In this document: piece by piece, positions 17,067 to 25,087 of the stretch
How the letters are laid out: the number at the start of each line of letters is the position of its first letter
Numbering within the stretch: position 1 is the first letter of the stretch
Source: JAAXIE01 sp965263155
Lineage (GTDB): Bacteria; Chloroflexota; Dehalococcoidia; Lucifugimonadales; JAAXIE01
Length of the DNA stretch: 64,000 bases
Direction: 5' to 3'
Assembly: GCA_965263155.1 (NCBI GenBank)
Contig: OZ253586.1
Coordinates: 124,001-188,000 of the forward strand
Translations under genes and position numbers: made by a program
The notes under the pieces: model-generated
The model's database searches: none
Told to the model about the DNA's origin: nothing
What the model saw: the letters and a program-made list of their open reading frames with translations, nothing else

Positions 17067-17412
17067 CCGAGTGCCCTCCACCGAGGTAGTGCTTAGGCGT
17101 GTCTGGTCTGACCACTACAACCGGGAGAAGGGCACGTTGTTTGGCAAGGCATTTGCGAATGACCAAGAGCAGCCCGACCGGCACTCCGTCAGTCTTGCGA
17201 GCATCACATCGGCGGAGCAGCTCTTGGCGTTGACCGAAGAGCCCGAACGGTTCTTGGTAGTGTCTCTTAAGGTTGAAGCGTACTTGGAAATGGGGCAGGA
17301 AGTCTATTTGAGTCCCACGGATAGCGATCCGGGGCATTGTGAAGTGATAGGAGCCAAGACCGCTCGCGTGAAGGATTATCTGAGAAGACAAGCTGCGGTC
17401 GTGTTATCGTAG
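17053..17412 (+). CDS. Uncharacterised small protein, second gene of the insert pair
   Basis: A 119-residue protein: RRVWSDHYNREKG, FGKAFANDQEQPDRHSVSLA and a C-terminal LSPTDSDPGHCEVIGAKTAR. The order R-x-W/H...AF...SV...DP-H-x-x-V-G is one I associate, from memory only, with the partner gene of the family above. The start is a TTG at 17053 inside the preceding gene, or a GTG at 17071; either is consistent with translational coupling. No toxin or nuclease motif is visible. Confidence 0.55.
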   Translation: MPDGDRVPSTEVVLRRVWSDHYNREKGTLFGKAFANDQEQPDRHSVSLASITSAEQLLALTEEPERFLVVSLKVEAYLEMGQEVYLSPTDSDPGHCEVIGAKTARVKDYLRRQAAVVLS

Positions 17413-17443
17413 GTGTCACAAGGGTGAGCTGAGAGTCCACACC

Positions 17444-18454
17444 ATGACCAAAAAACGAGGCTTCGGCGTAGGCTCCATGTTCTACGGTATCGGCTACGGC
17501 TTCAGCCGCGCCGACATCGGCTCGGCCATGATTGAACTTGCCGAGGACGGCAGCGCCACCGTCTACTCAGGTGCCTGTGAGATGGGGCAGGGGGTGGTCA
17601 CCATCGTGGCCCAAGTGGCGGCCGAAAGCATGGGCATCAACCCCAACACCATCCGCGTGGTAGCCGCCGACACCGGCAGCACCCCCGACGCCGGCCCCAC
17701 CTCCGGCAGCCGCTCCACCTTCGTGCAGGGCGTTGCCGTGCAGAAGGCCGCCGATGAGATGCGCGAGCTGCTGCTCGACATGGCAGCCGAAACCCTAGAC
17801 GTGCCCAGCAGCGACTTGGAACCTCGGCACGGCCAGATATACCGCTCCGGTGAGAGTGAACCCCTCGACTCTGTCCCACACATAGCCTTTGAGATGCACC
17901 GGCTTGGCCGCCGCACCTCCACCACCGGCTGGCACGACATCACCACCAAGGACGTAGACCCCTACACCTCCCAAGGCGACGCCTACGCCACCTACGGCTG
18001 GGCCACCCAACTCGCCGAGGTGGAAGTGGACACCGAGACGGGCCACGTCAAGGTGCTGCGTCTGGTCTCGGCCACCGACGCTGGCAAGGCCCTCAACCCT
18101 GCCGGTGTTGAGGGCCAGATTCAGGGCGGGGCCGCCATGGGCTTGGGATACGCCCTCTACGAGCAGCACATCTTGGACGATGGCGTTCCCCGCACCGGCT
18201 CCCTCGCCTTCTACCAAGTCCCCACCTCCATGGACGTGCCTGACGTGGAGTGCCACATCGTAGAGGTGCCCGACCCCAACGGCCCCTACGGCGCCAAGGG
18301 CGTGGCCGAACCTGCCACCATCCCCACCACTCCAGCCATACTCAACGCCATCTACGACGCCATCGGCGTCCGCATCACCCACACCCCCGCCACCCCCGAA
18401 CGCGTCCACCGCGCCATCCAGGAAGCCCGCGCCCGCGGCGAGTTCGTGGACTGA
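17444..18454 (+). CDS. Molybdenum hydroxylase large subunit, C-terminal part (CoxL-like, split)
   Basis: A 336-residue C-terminal half of the large subunit. It begins MTKKRGFGVGSMFYGIGYGF, the sequence that follows the interdomain loop in intact homologs. It keeps the cofactor and active-site segments: SGACEMGQGVVTIVAQ, GPTSGSRSTFVQG, ALNPAGVEGQIQGGAAMGLG and GAKGVAEPATIP, whose Glu is the conserved catalytic base. The ATG follows a weak GAGCTGAG ribosome site 30 bp after the insert genes, so it could be translated separately. All expected motifs of the two halves together are present. Confidence 0.85.
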   Translation: MTKKRGFGVGSMFYGIGYGFSRADIGSAMIELAEDGSATVYSGACEMGQGVVTIVAQVAAESMGINPNTIRVVAADTGSTPDAGPTSGSRSTFVQGVAVQKAADEMRELLLDMAAETLDVPSSDLEPRHGQIYRSGESEPLDSVPHIAFEMHRLGRRTSTTGWHDITTKDVDPYTSQGDAYATYGWATQLAEVEVDTETGHVKVLRLVSATDAGKALNPAGVEGQIQGGAAMGLGYALYEQHILDDGVPRTGSLAFYQVPTSMDVPDVECHIVEVPDPNGPYGAKGVAEPATIPTTPAILNAIYDAIGVRITHTPATPERVHRAIQEARARGEFVD

Positions 18455-18517
18455 AGCAAAAAAACCTCTGCCCCAATAGGCCCCTGACCACTCAAACCAA
18501 CCCGTCAGCAGTCGACC

Positions 18518-18552
18518 GTCCCCGTCATTTCCGCCTCCGCGGGAATCCACGC
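18518..18552. repeat. Degenerate palindromic repeat (CCGTCATTTCC...GGGAATCC family)
   Basis: CCCGTCATTTCCGCC followed by CGCGGGAATCCACGCC is a decayed copy of the REP-like unit at 10844-10872. It lies just upstream of the structured leader element. Confidence 0.5.
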
Positions 18553-18577
18553 CCCAACCCCCCATGACATTTCCCCA

Positions 18578-18606
18578 TTGACACCCTCCTCCCCTCCCCC
18601 TAACCT
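18578..18606 (+). promoter_or_regulatory. Candidate promoter of structured leader element 1
   Basis: TTGACA at 18578-18583, a 17-bp pyrimidine-rich spacer and TAACCT at 18601-18606. The hairpin-plus-T-run starts 16 bases later. The same TTGACA-17-TANCNT arrangement precedes element 2 at 41789-41817, which supports it by recurrence. Confidence 0.5.
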
Positions 18607-18621
18607 GATGTTTAGAGCGCA

Positions 18622-18664
18622 GGCAGGGGACTGACCCCTCAAGGTCACCCCTGCCTTTTCTTTT
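18622..18664 (+). terminator. Terminator-like hairpin at the 5' end of leader element 1
   Basis: GGCAGGGG at 18622-18629 pairs perfectly with CCCCTGCC at 18648-18655, followed by TTTTCTTTT. An inner GACC/GGTC stem stacks inside. The overlapping AGGGG-ACTGA-CCCCT hairpin would exclude the terminator stem, giving a possible two-state attenuator. A near-identical unit is at 41830-41870. Confidence 0.6.
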
Positions 18665-18677
18665 GGCCCTGATTTTC

Positions 18678-19063
18678 GGAGGAAGGATGCAGCGAAAGGT
18701 GCGGCACACTATGGCAAGCTACCCAGCTACGGCCCTGAGGCCAATGCGGCATGTTTCAGATACAAAAAATTTGTTTCCAGCTACGAAACGTGCCGCGTCT
18801 CAGCTAGGCCCATGGGCCCATGAGAGACAGATCGCATTGGGCCTCAGCTACGTTTCCTGGCCTTCCGCTCCTTTTCCGAGGACCCAATGAGGGGAAACTG
18901 CGGCACCATGCGACAAGCTAACTCAGATACCACGGCGCGGCACTGTCCGGCGCGTTTCAGATACAAAAACCAGTTTTAGCTAGGGCCACTGCCGCGCCTA
19001 GCTATGAACTCGGAATATTCTGCGGGACCCGGAGGTTACAGTGTGACACTAGCTGGCCAGCTA
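18678..19063 (+). repeat. Structured repeat leader element, copy 1 (two main stem-loops)
   Basis: After GGAGGA-AGG-ATG (18678-18689) come two stem-loops. In the first, GCGGCATGTTTC at 18746-18757 pairs with GAAACGTGCCGC at 18785-18796 (12 bp, one G-T). In the second, GGCGCGGCA at 18934-18942 pairs with TGCCGCGCC at 18990-18998. Both enclose CAGATAC, an A-run, a T-run and AGCTA(C), so an inner A/T stem lies inside an internal loop. A weaker AGGCCCA/TGGGCCT stem lies between them. The block ends with the palindrome TAGCTGGCCAGCTA (19050-19063), 95 bp before the VOC gene. Confidence 0.7.
18687..18890 (+). CDS. Possible 67-residue leader peptide in element 1
   Basis: An ATG four bases after GGAGG opens a 67-residue frame (MQRKVRHTMASYPATALRPM and onward). 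The corresponding frame of element 2 shares RPMRxVxDTKxxFxAT. The similarity may only reflect conserved DNA or RNA structure, since the shared residues lie in the stem-loop. Real translation is uncertain. Confidence 0.25.
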   Translation: MQRKVRHTMASYPATALRPMRHVSDTKNLFPATKRAASQLGPWAHERQIALGLSYVSWPSAPFPRTQ

Positions 19064-19157
19064 CGATGATGGAGCAACTTGCGCAACAGCCCCATTCGTC
19101 TGACAATTGGGCCAACCCCAATATGAGCAAGCCCAACATGACAAAGGAGGATGACCC

Positions 19158-19544
19158 ATGGAGTTCGTATGCAACCACCTGCACTTTCGGAGTGAGGACC
19201 CCGACACGGCCGCCAAGTTCTACTGCGACAACTTTGGCGCAACCATCGGCTCGGTGAACCCCCTCTCCACCACCAAGTCCATCCGCTTGGAACTCAACGG
19301 CCAACCCCTCATGACCATCTCCGGCAGGGCCGAGGGTGAGAACCCCGTTGCCGGCTCCACCGAGCCCCGCTACGGTCTCGACCATTGCGGTTTCACCGTA
19401 GACGACTTGGACACCGCCGCCGCCGAGATGAAGACCCGCGGCGTCACCTTCATCTGCGACCCCTGGACCATGCCCTCCGGCGGACGCGTAGCCTTCATCG
19501 AAGCCCCCGACCACGTCAGCATCGAGCTGATCCAGAAGCGGTAA
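19158..19544 (+). CDS. VOC family protein
   Basis: A 128-residue VOC-fold protein: NHLHFRSEDPDTAAKFYCDN at residues ~6-25, then LDHCGFTVDDLDTAAAEMK and a C-terminal FIEAPDHVSIELIQ with the ligand-type Glu. The start is supported by AAAGGAGG eight bases upstream. It is the first gene after structured leader element 1 and is followed 40 bp on by the ArsM gene, so both may be controlled by that leader. Substrate unknown. Confidence 0.8.
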   Translation: MEFVCNHLHFRSEDPDTAAKFYCDNFGATIGSVNPLSTTKSIRLELNGQPLMTISGRAEGENPVAGSTEPRYGLDHCGFTVDDLDTAAAEMKTRGVTFICDPWTMPSGGRVAFIEAPDHVSIELIQKR

Positions 19545-19584
19545 CACAACTGGAAGTTCCACATTTGGCAACGGGAGGCGCCCA

Positions 19585-20421
19585 GTGAGCAGCAGTGACC
19601 AGAACACCATCAAACTAACAGTCCGTGACTACTACGCTGGGCGCGCCCGCCAAGCCGACGACCTTTCGGGCAACATCTGTTGCGATCCAGCTGACCGCGC
19701 CATATCGGGAGGCAATTATGACCCGGAAGAGTTGGGCTGGCTGCCCGACGACGCCCAAGTGTTCAGCTTGGGCTGTGGCAACCCTATCGCGTTGGCGGAG
19801 TTGCAGCCCGGCGAGACGGTGCTGGACTTCGGTAGCGGGGCTGGGCTGGACGTGCTGCTGTCGGCCCGTCGCGTAGCCCCTGACGGCATCGCCTACGGCT
19901 TGGACATGACCGACGAGATGCTGGAGGTGGCCCGCGCCAACCAAGAGAAGGCGGGCGTGGCCAACGCCCGCTTCCTCAAGGGCGAGATGGAGGACGTGCC
20001 CCTGCCCGACGCCTCTGTGGACGTGATTATCAGCAACTGCGTGGTCAACCTCTCCCCCGACAAAGACAGGGTGCTGGGGGAGGCCTTCCGCGTTCTCAAG
20101 CCCGGCGGACGCATCGCCATCTCCGACATCGTGGTGCGTGGCGAGATACCCGACACCCTCCGCAGCGACTTGGAAGCTTGGTCAGGCTGCATCGCTGGTG
20201 CCCTCAGCGACGCCGAGTACACCGCCAAGCTCCAACATGCCGGCTTTGAGCAGGTGGACATCGAGACCACCCGTACCTACTCGCTGTCCACCCTGTGCGG
20301 CGATGGTGACGGGGACACCAGTGGTTGTTGGAAGAGTTTGGCCCACCTGCCGAAAGACGAGCAGGAACACATAGTCTCCCGCTTTACGAGCAGCTTCGTG
20401 AGGGCGCGGAAGCCGGGCTAG
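19585..20421 (+). CDS. arsM: Arsenite S-adenosylmethionine methyltransferase
   Basis: A 278-residue class I methyltransferase matching ArsM. It has Cys32/Cys33 in GNICCDPADRA, the SAM loop VLDFGSGAGLDVLLSARRV, ISNCVVNLSPDK and WSGCIAGALSDAEY. The last two hold the conserved As(III)-binding cysteines; the third lies in the N-terminal CC. It would methylate arsenite to volatile or less bound species. Start GTG at 19585 behind GGGAGG. No arsR or arsB is adjacent; the VOC gene immediately upstream may be part of the same transcript. Confidence 0.9.
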   Translation: MSSSDQNTIKLTVRDYYAGRARQADDLSGNICCDPADRAISGGNYDPEELGWLPDDAQVFSLGCGNPIALAELQPGETVLDFGSGAGLDVLLSARRVAPDGIAYGLDMTDEMLEVARANQEKAGVANARFLKGEMEDVPLPDASVDVIISNCVVNLSPDKDRVLGEAFRVLKPGGRIAISDIVVRGEIPDTLRSDLEAWSGCIAGALSDAEYTAKLQHAGFEQVDIETTRTYSLSTLCGDGDGDTSGCWKSLAHLPKDEQEHIVSRFTSSFVRARKPG

Positions 20422-20443
20422 AGAGTTAGACGGTAGGCCCGAC

Positions 20444-21430
20444 GTGACCCTCTCCCTCTGCGTCTTAGGCTGTGGCAACTACGCCGCCACCTTCGCCCGC
20501 CAACTCCTGACCTCTGCCGAACCCAACCCCGTCCGACTCTACTTCGCCAGCCGCGGCTTGCGCCGTGCACAAGCCTACAACCATCGCTTTCACGGCCACG
20601 GCGCCTTTGGCAGCTACGAGGAAGCTGTGGCCGATCCCCGCGTAGACGCCTGTTACGTCTGCACACCTCATCACCTGCACTTGGAGCATGCCTTGCTGGC
20701 CATATCCCACCGCAAGCATGTGCTGGTGGAGAAGCCCATCGCCCGCGACGTTGATGAGGCACAGCGCATGATCGATACCTCCGAGTCAGCCGGTGTCATC
20801 CTGATGGTGGCTGAAAACGCCCGTTTTCTGCCTGTGGTGAGACAATGCAGGCAGCTCATCGATGACGGCCTGCTGGGAGAGTTGCGCTTGGCCCAGTTCC
20901 AGCAAGAAGGCCCCTTCAGGCCAAGCGGCTGGCGCGCTTCGTCCGAGCAGATGAGTGGTGGGCTGTTTATTGATGGAGGCATTCACTTGGTCGACATGAT
21001 GGTCCACCTAGCAGGCCGCCCCGTAGAGGTATCAGCCGCCAAGCTGCCTCACGCCATGACTGGCATGGAAGGCGAGGACGGGGTCGCCATGATAGCTCGT
21101 CTGCCGGGAGGCGCCGTGGCGTTCATCAATTACAGTTGGGCCGCCACCCAACGCATCCCAAGAGCTTGGGTATCCCTGTCCGGCAGCCGTGGCAAAATTA
21201 TCTTCCGTCCCGGCGGACAGACCGTCACCTTGGAGACCACTACCGGCAGGCGTCAGTGGCTGTTCTCAGAGGACCGGATGGGCCTTAGCGCCGTGGCCCA
21301 GGAATTCCACGATGCTATCGCGGAGCGCCGGGAACCAGTGATGCTGGCCAAGGAGGGGTTGTACGACTTGGATCTGGTGCTGGCAGCCTACCGCTCCGCA
21401 GAAACGGGAGAGCCCGTGCGGGTTGGATGA
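20444..21430 (+). CDS. Gfo/Idh/MocA family NAD(P)-dependent oxidoreductase
   Basis: A 328-residue protein with an N-terminal Rossmann domain (LCVLGCGNYAATFARQLL) and the family signature EKP in HVLVEKPIARDVDEAQRM. The C-terminal alpha/beta domain contains GGLFIDGGIHLVDMMVHL, where the catalytic-type Asp/His pair lies. Members oxidise sugars, inositols or related compounds; the substrate cannot be assigned. The start is a GTG at 20444, 22 bp after arsM. Confidence 0.85.
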   Translation: MTLSLCVLGCGNYAATFARQLLTSAEPNPVRLYFASRGLRRAQAYNHRFHGHGAFGSYEEAVADPRVDACYVCTPHHLHLEHALLAISHRKHVLVEKPIARDVDEAQRMIDTSESAGVILMVAENARFLPVVRQCRQLIDDGLLGELRLAQFQQEGPFRPSGWRASSEQMSGGLFIDGGIHLVDMMVHLAGRPVEVSAAKLPHAMTGMEGEDGVAMIARLPGGAVAFINYSWAATQRIPRAWVSLSGSRGKIIFRPGGQTVTLETTTGRRQWLFSEDRMGLSAVAQEFHDAIAERREPVMLAKEGLYDLDLVLAAYRSAETGEPVRVG

Positions 21431-21506
21431 GTAGTTGACATGCGCCGAGCCATGGCGAACAATCGGGCCTGTCGGGCACACCTCGTAGGCCTCAGGAGGC
21501 TTTTGT

Positions 21507-22691
21507 ATGCAGATTTTCGGCTTTGACTTCTTGGCGTACCCCCAGCAGTTGGACCATCTCAAGCAGGATGGCGAGCTTCCTTACCCGCTGGCCAAGGAGC
21601 ACTTCAAGCCTGAGCTTGCGGTGAGCAACTACGAGGAACACCTAGAAGCTTGGTGTTTGATGGACGAGTTGGGGTTCGACGGCGTGGGATTCAATGAACA
21701 CCACACCTCGCCCTACGGCCTGATGACCTCGCCCAACGTCATGGCTGCTGCTGCCTCGCAGCGGCTGAAGCGCATGAAGATGCTCATCTACGGCAACCTG
21801 CTGCCCATCCACGAGCCTCTGCGTTTGGCCGAAGAGCTGTCGATGCTCGACTGCCTCAGCAACGGGCGACTGATCTCCGGCTTCGCCCGTGGGATCCCGC
21901 GTGAATATCTAGCCTACAACGTGAGTATGGCAGAGTCCCGCGGCCGGTTTGAGGAGGCCTATCAGATTATCAAAAAGGCGTGGACGGAGGAGGTCTTCTC
22001 CTACGAGGGCGAGTACTGGAGCTATAATGATGTGGCCATCTGGCCCCGCCCGGTGCAGCAACCCCACCCGCCGGTATGGATACCTGTGAGCGCCAGCCAA
22101 GAGACTCTCGATTGGGCAGGGCGAGAGAACGTGCCAATATCACCCGGTGCCTTGGGAACGCTGGCGGGGCGGCAGGATATGGTGCGCTACTATGGGAGGC
22201 AACTGGCAGAGAACGGCCACACCCTCACGCCAGAGCACATCATCGGGACTGCCAATGCGTATGTGGCCGACAGCCGGGAGCAAGCCTTGGCCGAGGCAGG
22301 CCCCTACATGGTCTACTTCTATCGCACCCTTTTCGGGCATGGCAACACAGCCAACGTCGAGCGCCAGAGAGCCACCGGCTACCGCAGCGAGCGGAATATG
22401 GAGTGGCTCAGCCCTGAAAACCGCGAGGACTTCCTCAACAGCATCCAGACCTTCCGCGAAGCCACCATGGAGAGCATCGAGCACCAAGACAGGCTCTGCT
22501 TCGGCAGCCCCGACGAAGTTCGTGACTCCATCATCGACTTGGCTGAGAGCTTGGGTAGCAACGTGTTGATGCTGCACTTCAACCGGGGCTCTATGCCCCA
22601 CTCGATGTTCATGAACCAGATACAGAGGTTTGGGCGCGAGGTCCTGCCTGCTCTGCACGAACACCAGGTCACAACAGCCCTGTCGTCGTGA
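21507..22691 (+). CDS. LLM-class (luciferase-like) flavin-dependent monooxygenase
   Basis: A 394-residue bacterial-luciferase-like protein. GFDGVGFNEHHTSPYGLMTS is the conserved EHH region. KMLIYGNLLPIHEPLRLAEE, GRLISGFARGIPREYLAYN and RGRFEEAYQIIKKAW follow in the normal order. It probably uses FMNH2 and oxygen; substrate unknown. It has CAGGAGG before the start and is followed closely by an unrecognised 159-residue protein gene. Confidence 0.88.
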   Translation: MQIFGFDFLAYPQQLDHLKQDGELPYPLAKEHFKPELAVSNYEEHLEAWCLMDELGFDGVGFNEHHTSPYGLMTSPNVMAAAASQRLKRMKMLIYGNLLPIHEPLRLAEELSMLDCLSNGRLISGFARGIPREYLAYNVSMAESRGRFEEAYQIIKKAWTEEVFSYEGEYWSYNDVAIWPRPVQQPHPPVWIPVSASQETLDWAGRENVPISPGALGTLAGRQDMVRYYGRQLAENGHTLTPEHIIGTANAYVADSREQALAEAGPYMVYFYRTLFGHGNTANVERQRATGYRSERNMEWLSPENREDFLNSIQTFREATMESIEHQDRLCFGSPDEVRDSIIDLAESLGSNVLMLHFNRGSMPHSMFMNQIQRFGREVLPALHEHQVTTALSS

Positions 22692-22701
22692 TGGCTCTGA
22701 G

Positions 22702-23181
22702 ATGTTCTCGTTTCTCAGTCCGCTGGAAATTGACGCCCTCTTTGAGAGCCGCGAGTACAGGCTGGGCGATACCGTCGAAATAGACGTGTCGCTGAAGGCT
22801 CGTAGTGCCGTTGAGGTGGCCCAAGGCCGCATAGAGTTAGTGTGCCGGGAGAGGTTCCATGAGGTGCACACGGTGATGGTGCCCGCCTCTCGCCCTGTAG
22901 TCCCGGCGCGGTTCGGAGGGCCCCAACTTCCGCAAATTCGCATACCCAAGCGGGTCACCGAGGAGTTCAAGAACATCTCGGTCCACAGCCAAGCCGTCTT
23001 CCTACAGGGCCTTTCCCTAGCCAAGGGAGCCACGGAGGCAGTCCACGTTCGACTGGACATATCTCCGGAGCTACCGCCTTACGCTGACCGGGGCGGCACC
23101 GTACGCTGGCGGTTGGCAGCAGTGGTGGAGCAGGCTGACGGCACCGTTGTGTCCAAAGAGAAGCGGATTCTCGTCACCTAG
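22702..23181 (+). CDS. Unrecognised 159-residue protein, probably all-beta
   Basis: A protein I do not recognise. It is rich in alternating hydrophobic strands (YRLGDTVEIDVSLKARS, GRIELVCRERFHEVHTVMV, VRWRLAAVVEQADGT), suggesting a beta-sandwich, loosely like arrestin or Spo0M folds. There is no signal peptide, membrane segment or catalytic motif. The ATG at 22702 lies 11 bp after the LLM stop, so the two may be translated together. Identity is left open. Confidence 0.6.
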   Translation: MFSFLSPLEIDALFESREYRLGDTVEIDVSLKARSAVEVAQGRIELVCRERFHEVHTVMVPASRPVVPARFGGPQLPQIRIPKRVTEEFKNISVHSQAVFLQGLSLAKGATEAVHVRLDISPELPPYADRGGTVRWRLAAVVEQADGTVVSKEKRILVT

Positions 23182-23324
23182 CAGTAGCAGACGGGACCAC
23201 GCTCAAGCAAGAAGTCCGCATCCAGTGACATTCGCCCGTTGCCTCCAGTCCCTAAACCCGGATATCATCGCGCCCGCACCGGTACATGCCTATACCAAGA
23301 CCCTATAGACATGGAGGAGACGAT

Positions 23325-24125
23325 ATGCCCGAGATAACCAGCTATGCGCCCGGAACGCCGTCGTGGGTCGACCTGTCGACCACCGACGCGGAGGGGGCCC
23401 TGACATTCTACGGCGCCCTCTTCGGATGGGATAATGACCCCCAGCCGATGGGGCCCGACAGCTTCTACTACATGCAGAGGATGCGGGGCCACGCCGTATG
23501 CGGTCTGTATCAGCAGATGGAAGACCAGACCGCCCAAGGCGTACTATCCCACTGGGCGACTTACATCACCGTGGACAGCGTCGACGATGCGACAGCACGG
23601 GCCGAGCAGGCTGGCGGTACCGTTCTTGTGGCGCCCTGCGATGTGTTCGAGGCGGGTCGCATGGCGATGATACAGGACCCCGAAGGGGCGGTGTTCGCAG
23701 TGTGGCAGCCCAAAGCTCACATAGGCTGCGAGGTCAAGAACGAGCCGGGGGCCGTCATCTGGAATGAGGTCATGACCAAAAATCCTCAAGAGGCGGGTTC
23801 CTTCTACGGGGCAGTGCTGGGGGTCGAGTTCACCAACGCGCCCATGGACTACTATCTGCTGCGAGCTGGTGGCACCAGCGTGGCGGGAGTGCTGCAGATC
23901 ACGCCTGAGATGCAAGGGTGTGTCCCCTGCTGGGTGGTCTACTTCTGCGTAGATGATGCCGATGCCAAGACTGCGCAAGCCGAGGTATTGGGAGCCACGG
24001 TGTTACTACAACCTTGGGACGTACCTGGAGAAGGCCGCGTTGCCGTCCTTCAGGACCCACAAGGGGCGGTGTTCAACATATTCCAGCCGGTGCCCGGCGG
24101 GACATTGCTCCAGTCGTCTAGTTAG
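23325..24125 (+). CDS. Two-domain VOC family protein
   Basis: A 266-residue protein with two VOC units. The first is TPSWVDLSTTDAEGALTFYG to DPEGAVFAVWQP and the second GAVIWNEVMTKNPQEAGSFY to DPQGAVFNIFQPV. Layout and motifs are those of the CFP-30B-like group annotated as hydroxylases or glyoxalase-like proteins. The ATG at 23325 has GGAGGAG before it. The 3' end overlaps the convergent alpha/beta hydrolase gene by 8 bp. Confidence 0.82.
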   Translation: MPEITSYAPGTPSWVDLSTTDAEGALTFYGALFGWDNDPQPMGPDSFYYMQRMRGHAVCGLYQQMEDQTAQGVLSHWATYITVDSVDDATARAEQAGGTVLVAPCDVFEAGRMAMIQDPEGAVFAVWQPKAHIGCEVKNEPGAVIWNEVMTKNPQEAGSFYGAVLGVEFTNAPMDYYLLRAGGTSVAGVLQITPEMQGCVPCWVVYFCVDDADAKTAQAEVLGATVLLQPWDVPGEGRVAVLQDPQGAVFNIFQPVPGGTLLQSSS

Positions 24126-25005
24126 CGGCCACCGGCTGGCTTGCCTCCACTCGGGCGATGAAGGCCGCCAACTGCTCAGCGTAGAAGGGGGCTTTCATCG
24201 AGTAGCGGTTGGTGGCTGCTAGGCCGGGGAAGGTGTTGTCGTGCTGCCCCACCACGGCCCACTCCTCGTGGGTCCAAGCTGAGGAGCGCAGCTCCGAGTG
24301 GGGCACTAGACGGTGCAGTGCCTCAGCCGCCGATTTGTGGTGTACGTCGTCTGGCGTATTGCCTTGGAAGATGACCATAGGGCAGCGGATGCTGGCCAGC
24401 TGATCCTCTGTGACGTCGCTTACCGGGTTGGGAGCGGCGTAGGCTTCCTGCCACCGCAGCATGGCGTTGCGGAACTGCTGCGGGTCCATCTCTAGGAGGC
24501 GCTGGCCGCTGGCTGGGTTGTCCTTGATGCGCTGGGCGAAAAACTCGGTCTCTCCTACAGCAGCCATTCCGCCACGTTGGACGGCCTCAATGAACTGACC
24601 GTAGTAGTTGGGGGCCGTCAACGAGGCGCTGTTGGGCCCGCCGCTGACTTCCCACACCAACAAGCCCTTGACAGCTTCGGGGTGTCGGACCGCTAGAGTC
24701 AGGGAGGTGCGGGAGCCCGCCGACCCGCCAGCGACGTAGGCTGGGGAAGCGCCGAGGTGGTCCAGCAGCCCCGCCATATCCTCGGCCCACTGGTGCTGCT
24801 CCGACAGTTCGCTTCCGATGACGACATCGGACCGGCCGCAGTTGCGCCTGTCATGCAGAATCACGCGACAGTGCAAGGACATGAGAGCCCCCAGGGGACG
24901 CAATCCCTCGCGGTCTACCCGGCCTCCTGGAGTGAGGATGAGAGGCGGTCCGCTGCCGTACTCCTCGTAGTAGAGGTTGGCTCCATTAATATTCGCGTAC
25001 GGCAT
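24118..25005 (-). CDS. Alpha/beta hydrolase with intact nucleophile elbow
   Basis: A 295-residue alpha/beta hydrolase: GPPLILTPGGRVDREG, VILHDRRNCGRSDVVIG, then the nucleophile Ser in AYVAGGSAGSRTSLTL. A late TPDDVHHKSAAEAL and VVGQHDN could supply the acid and His. It is a paralog of the gene at 7511, which has lost the Ser. The start at 25005 (MPYANINGANLYYEEYG) is supported by AGAAGGAG; a longer frame to 25056 is not. Substrate unknown. Confidence 0.85.
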   Translation of the reverse strand: MPYANINGANLYYEEYGSGPPLILTPGGRVDREGLRPLGALMSLHCRVILHDRRNCGRSDVVIGSELSEQHQWAEDMAGLLDHLGASPAYVAGGSAGSRTSLTLAVRHPEAVKGLLVWEVSGGPNSASLTAPNYYGQFIEAVQRGGMAAVGETEFFAQRIKDNPASGQRLLEMDPQQFRNAMLRWQEAYAAPNPVSDVTEDQLASIRCPMVIFQGNTPDDVHHKSAAEALHRLVPHSELRSSAWTHEEWAVVGQHDNTFPGLAATNRYSMKAPFYAEQLAAFIARVEASQPVAAN

Positions 25006-25087
25006 TAGGGCTCCTTCTGTGTTCTTGTTGTGCGGCGATGAGTCTGGGGCAGCCACAAGGGTTGCCCCTACGACGAGGTTTGTTGCG

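Larger units (their letters stand above)
16401..17443 (+). other. 1-kb insert separating the two halves of the hydroxylase large subunit
   Basis: This block holds two small overlapping genes (16599-17066 and 17053-17412) plus about 200 bp of leader. Its base composition is visibly less GC-rich than the hydroxylase genes on both sides. TTGACA occurs at 16415-16420 and a TATGAT box at 16463-16468, but they are not spaced as one promoter. No transposase, terminal inverted repeat or convincing target duplication is seen. Confidence 0.6.

Noticed and set aside
16396..17431. Possible target duplication (GTGAGGCTG on the left, GTGAGCTG on the right) around the hydroxylase insert
   Set aside because: The match is short and imperfect and no terminal inverted repeats or transposase accompany it; chance is likely.
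17795..18709. 304-codon minus-strand frame opposite the hydroxylase C-terminal half
   Set aside because: Glycine/valine-rich shadow of a gene with intact catalytic motifs; no independent support.
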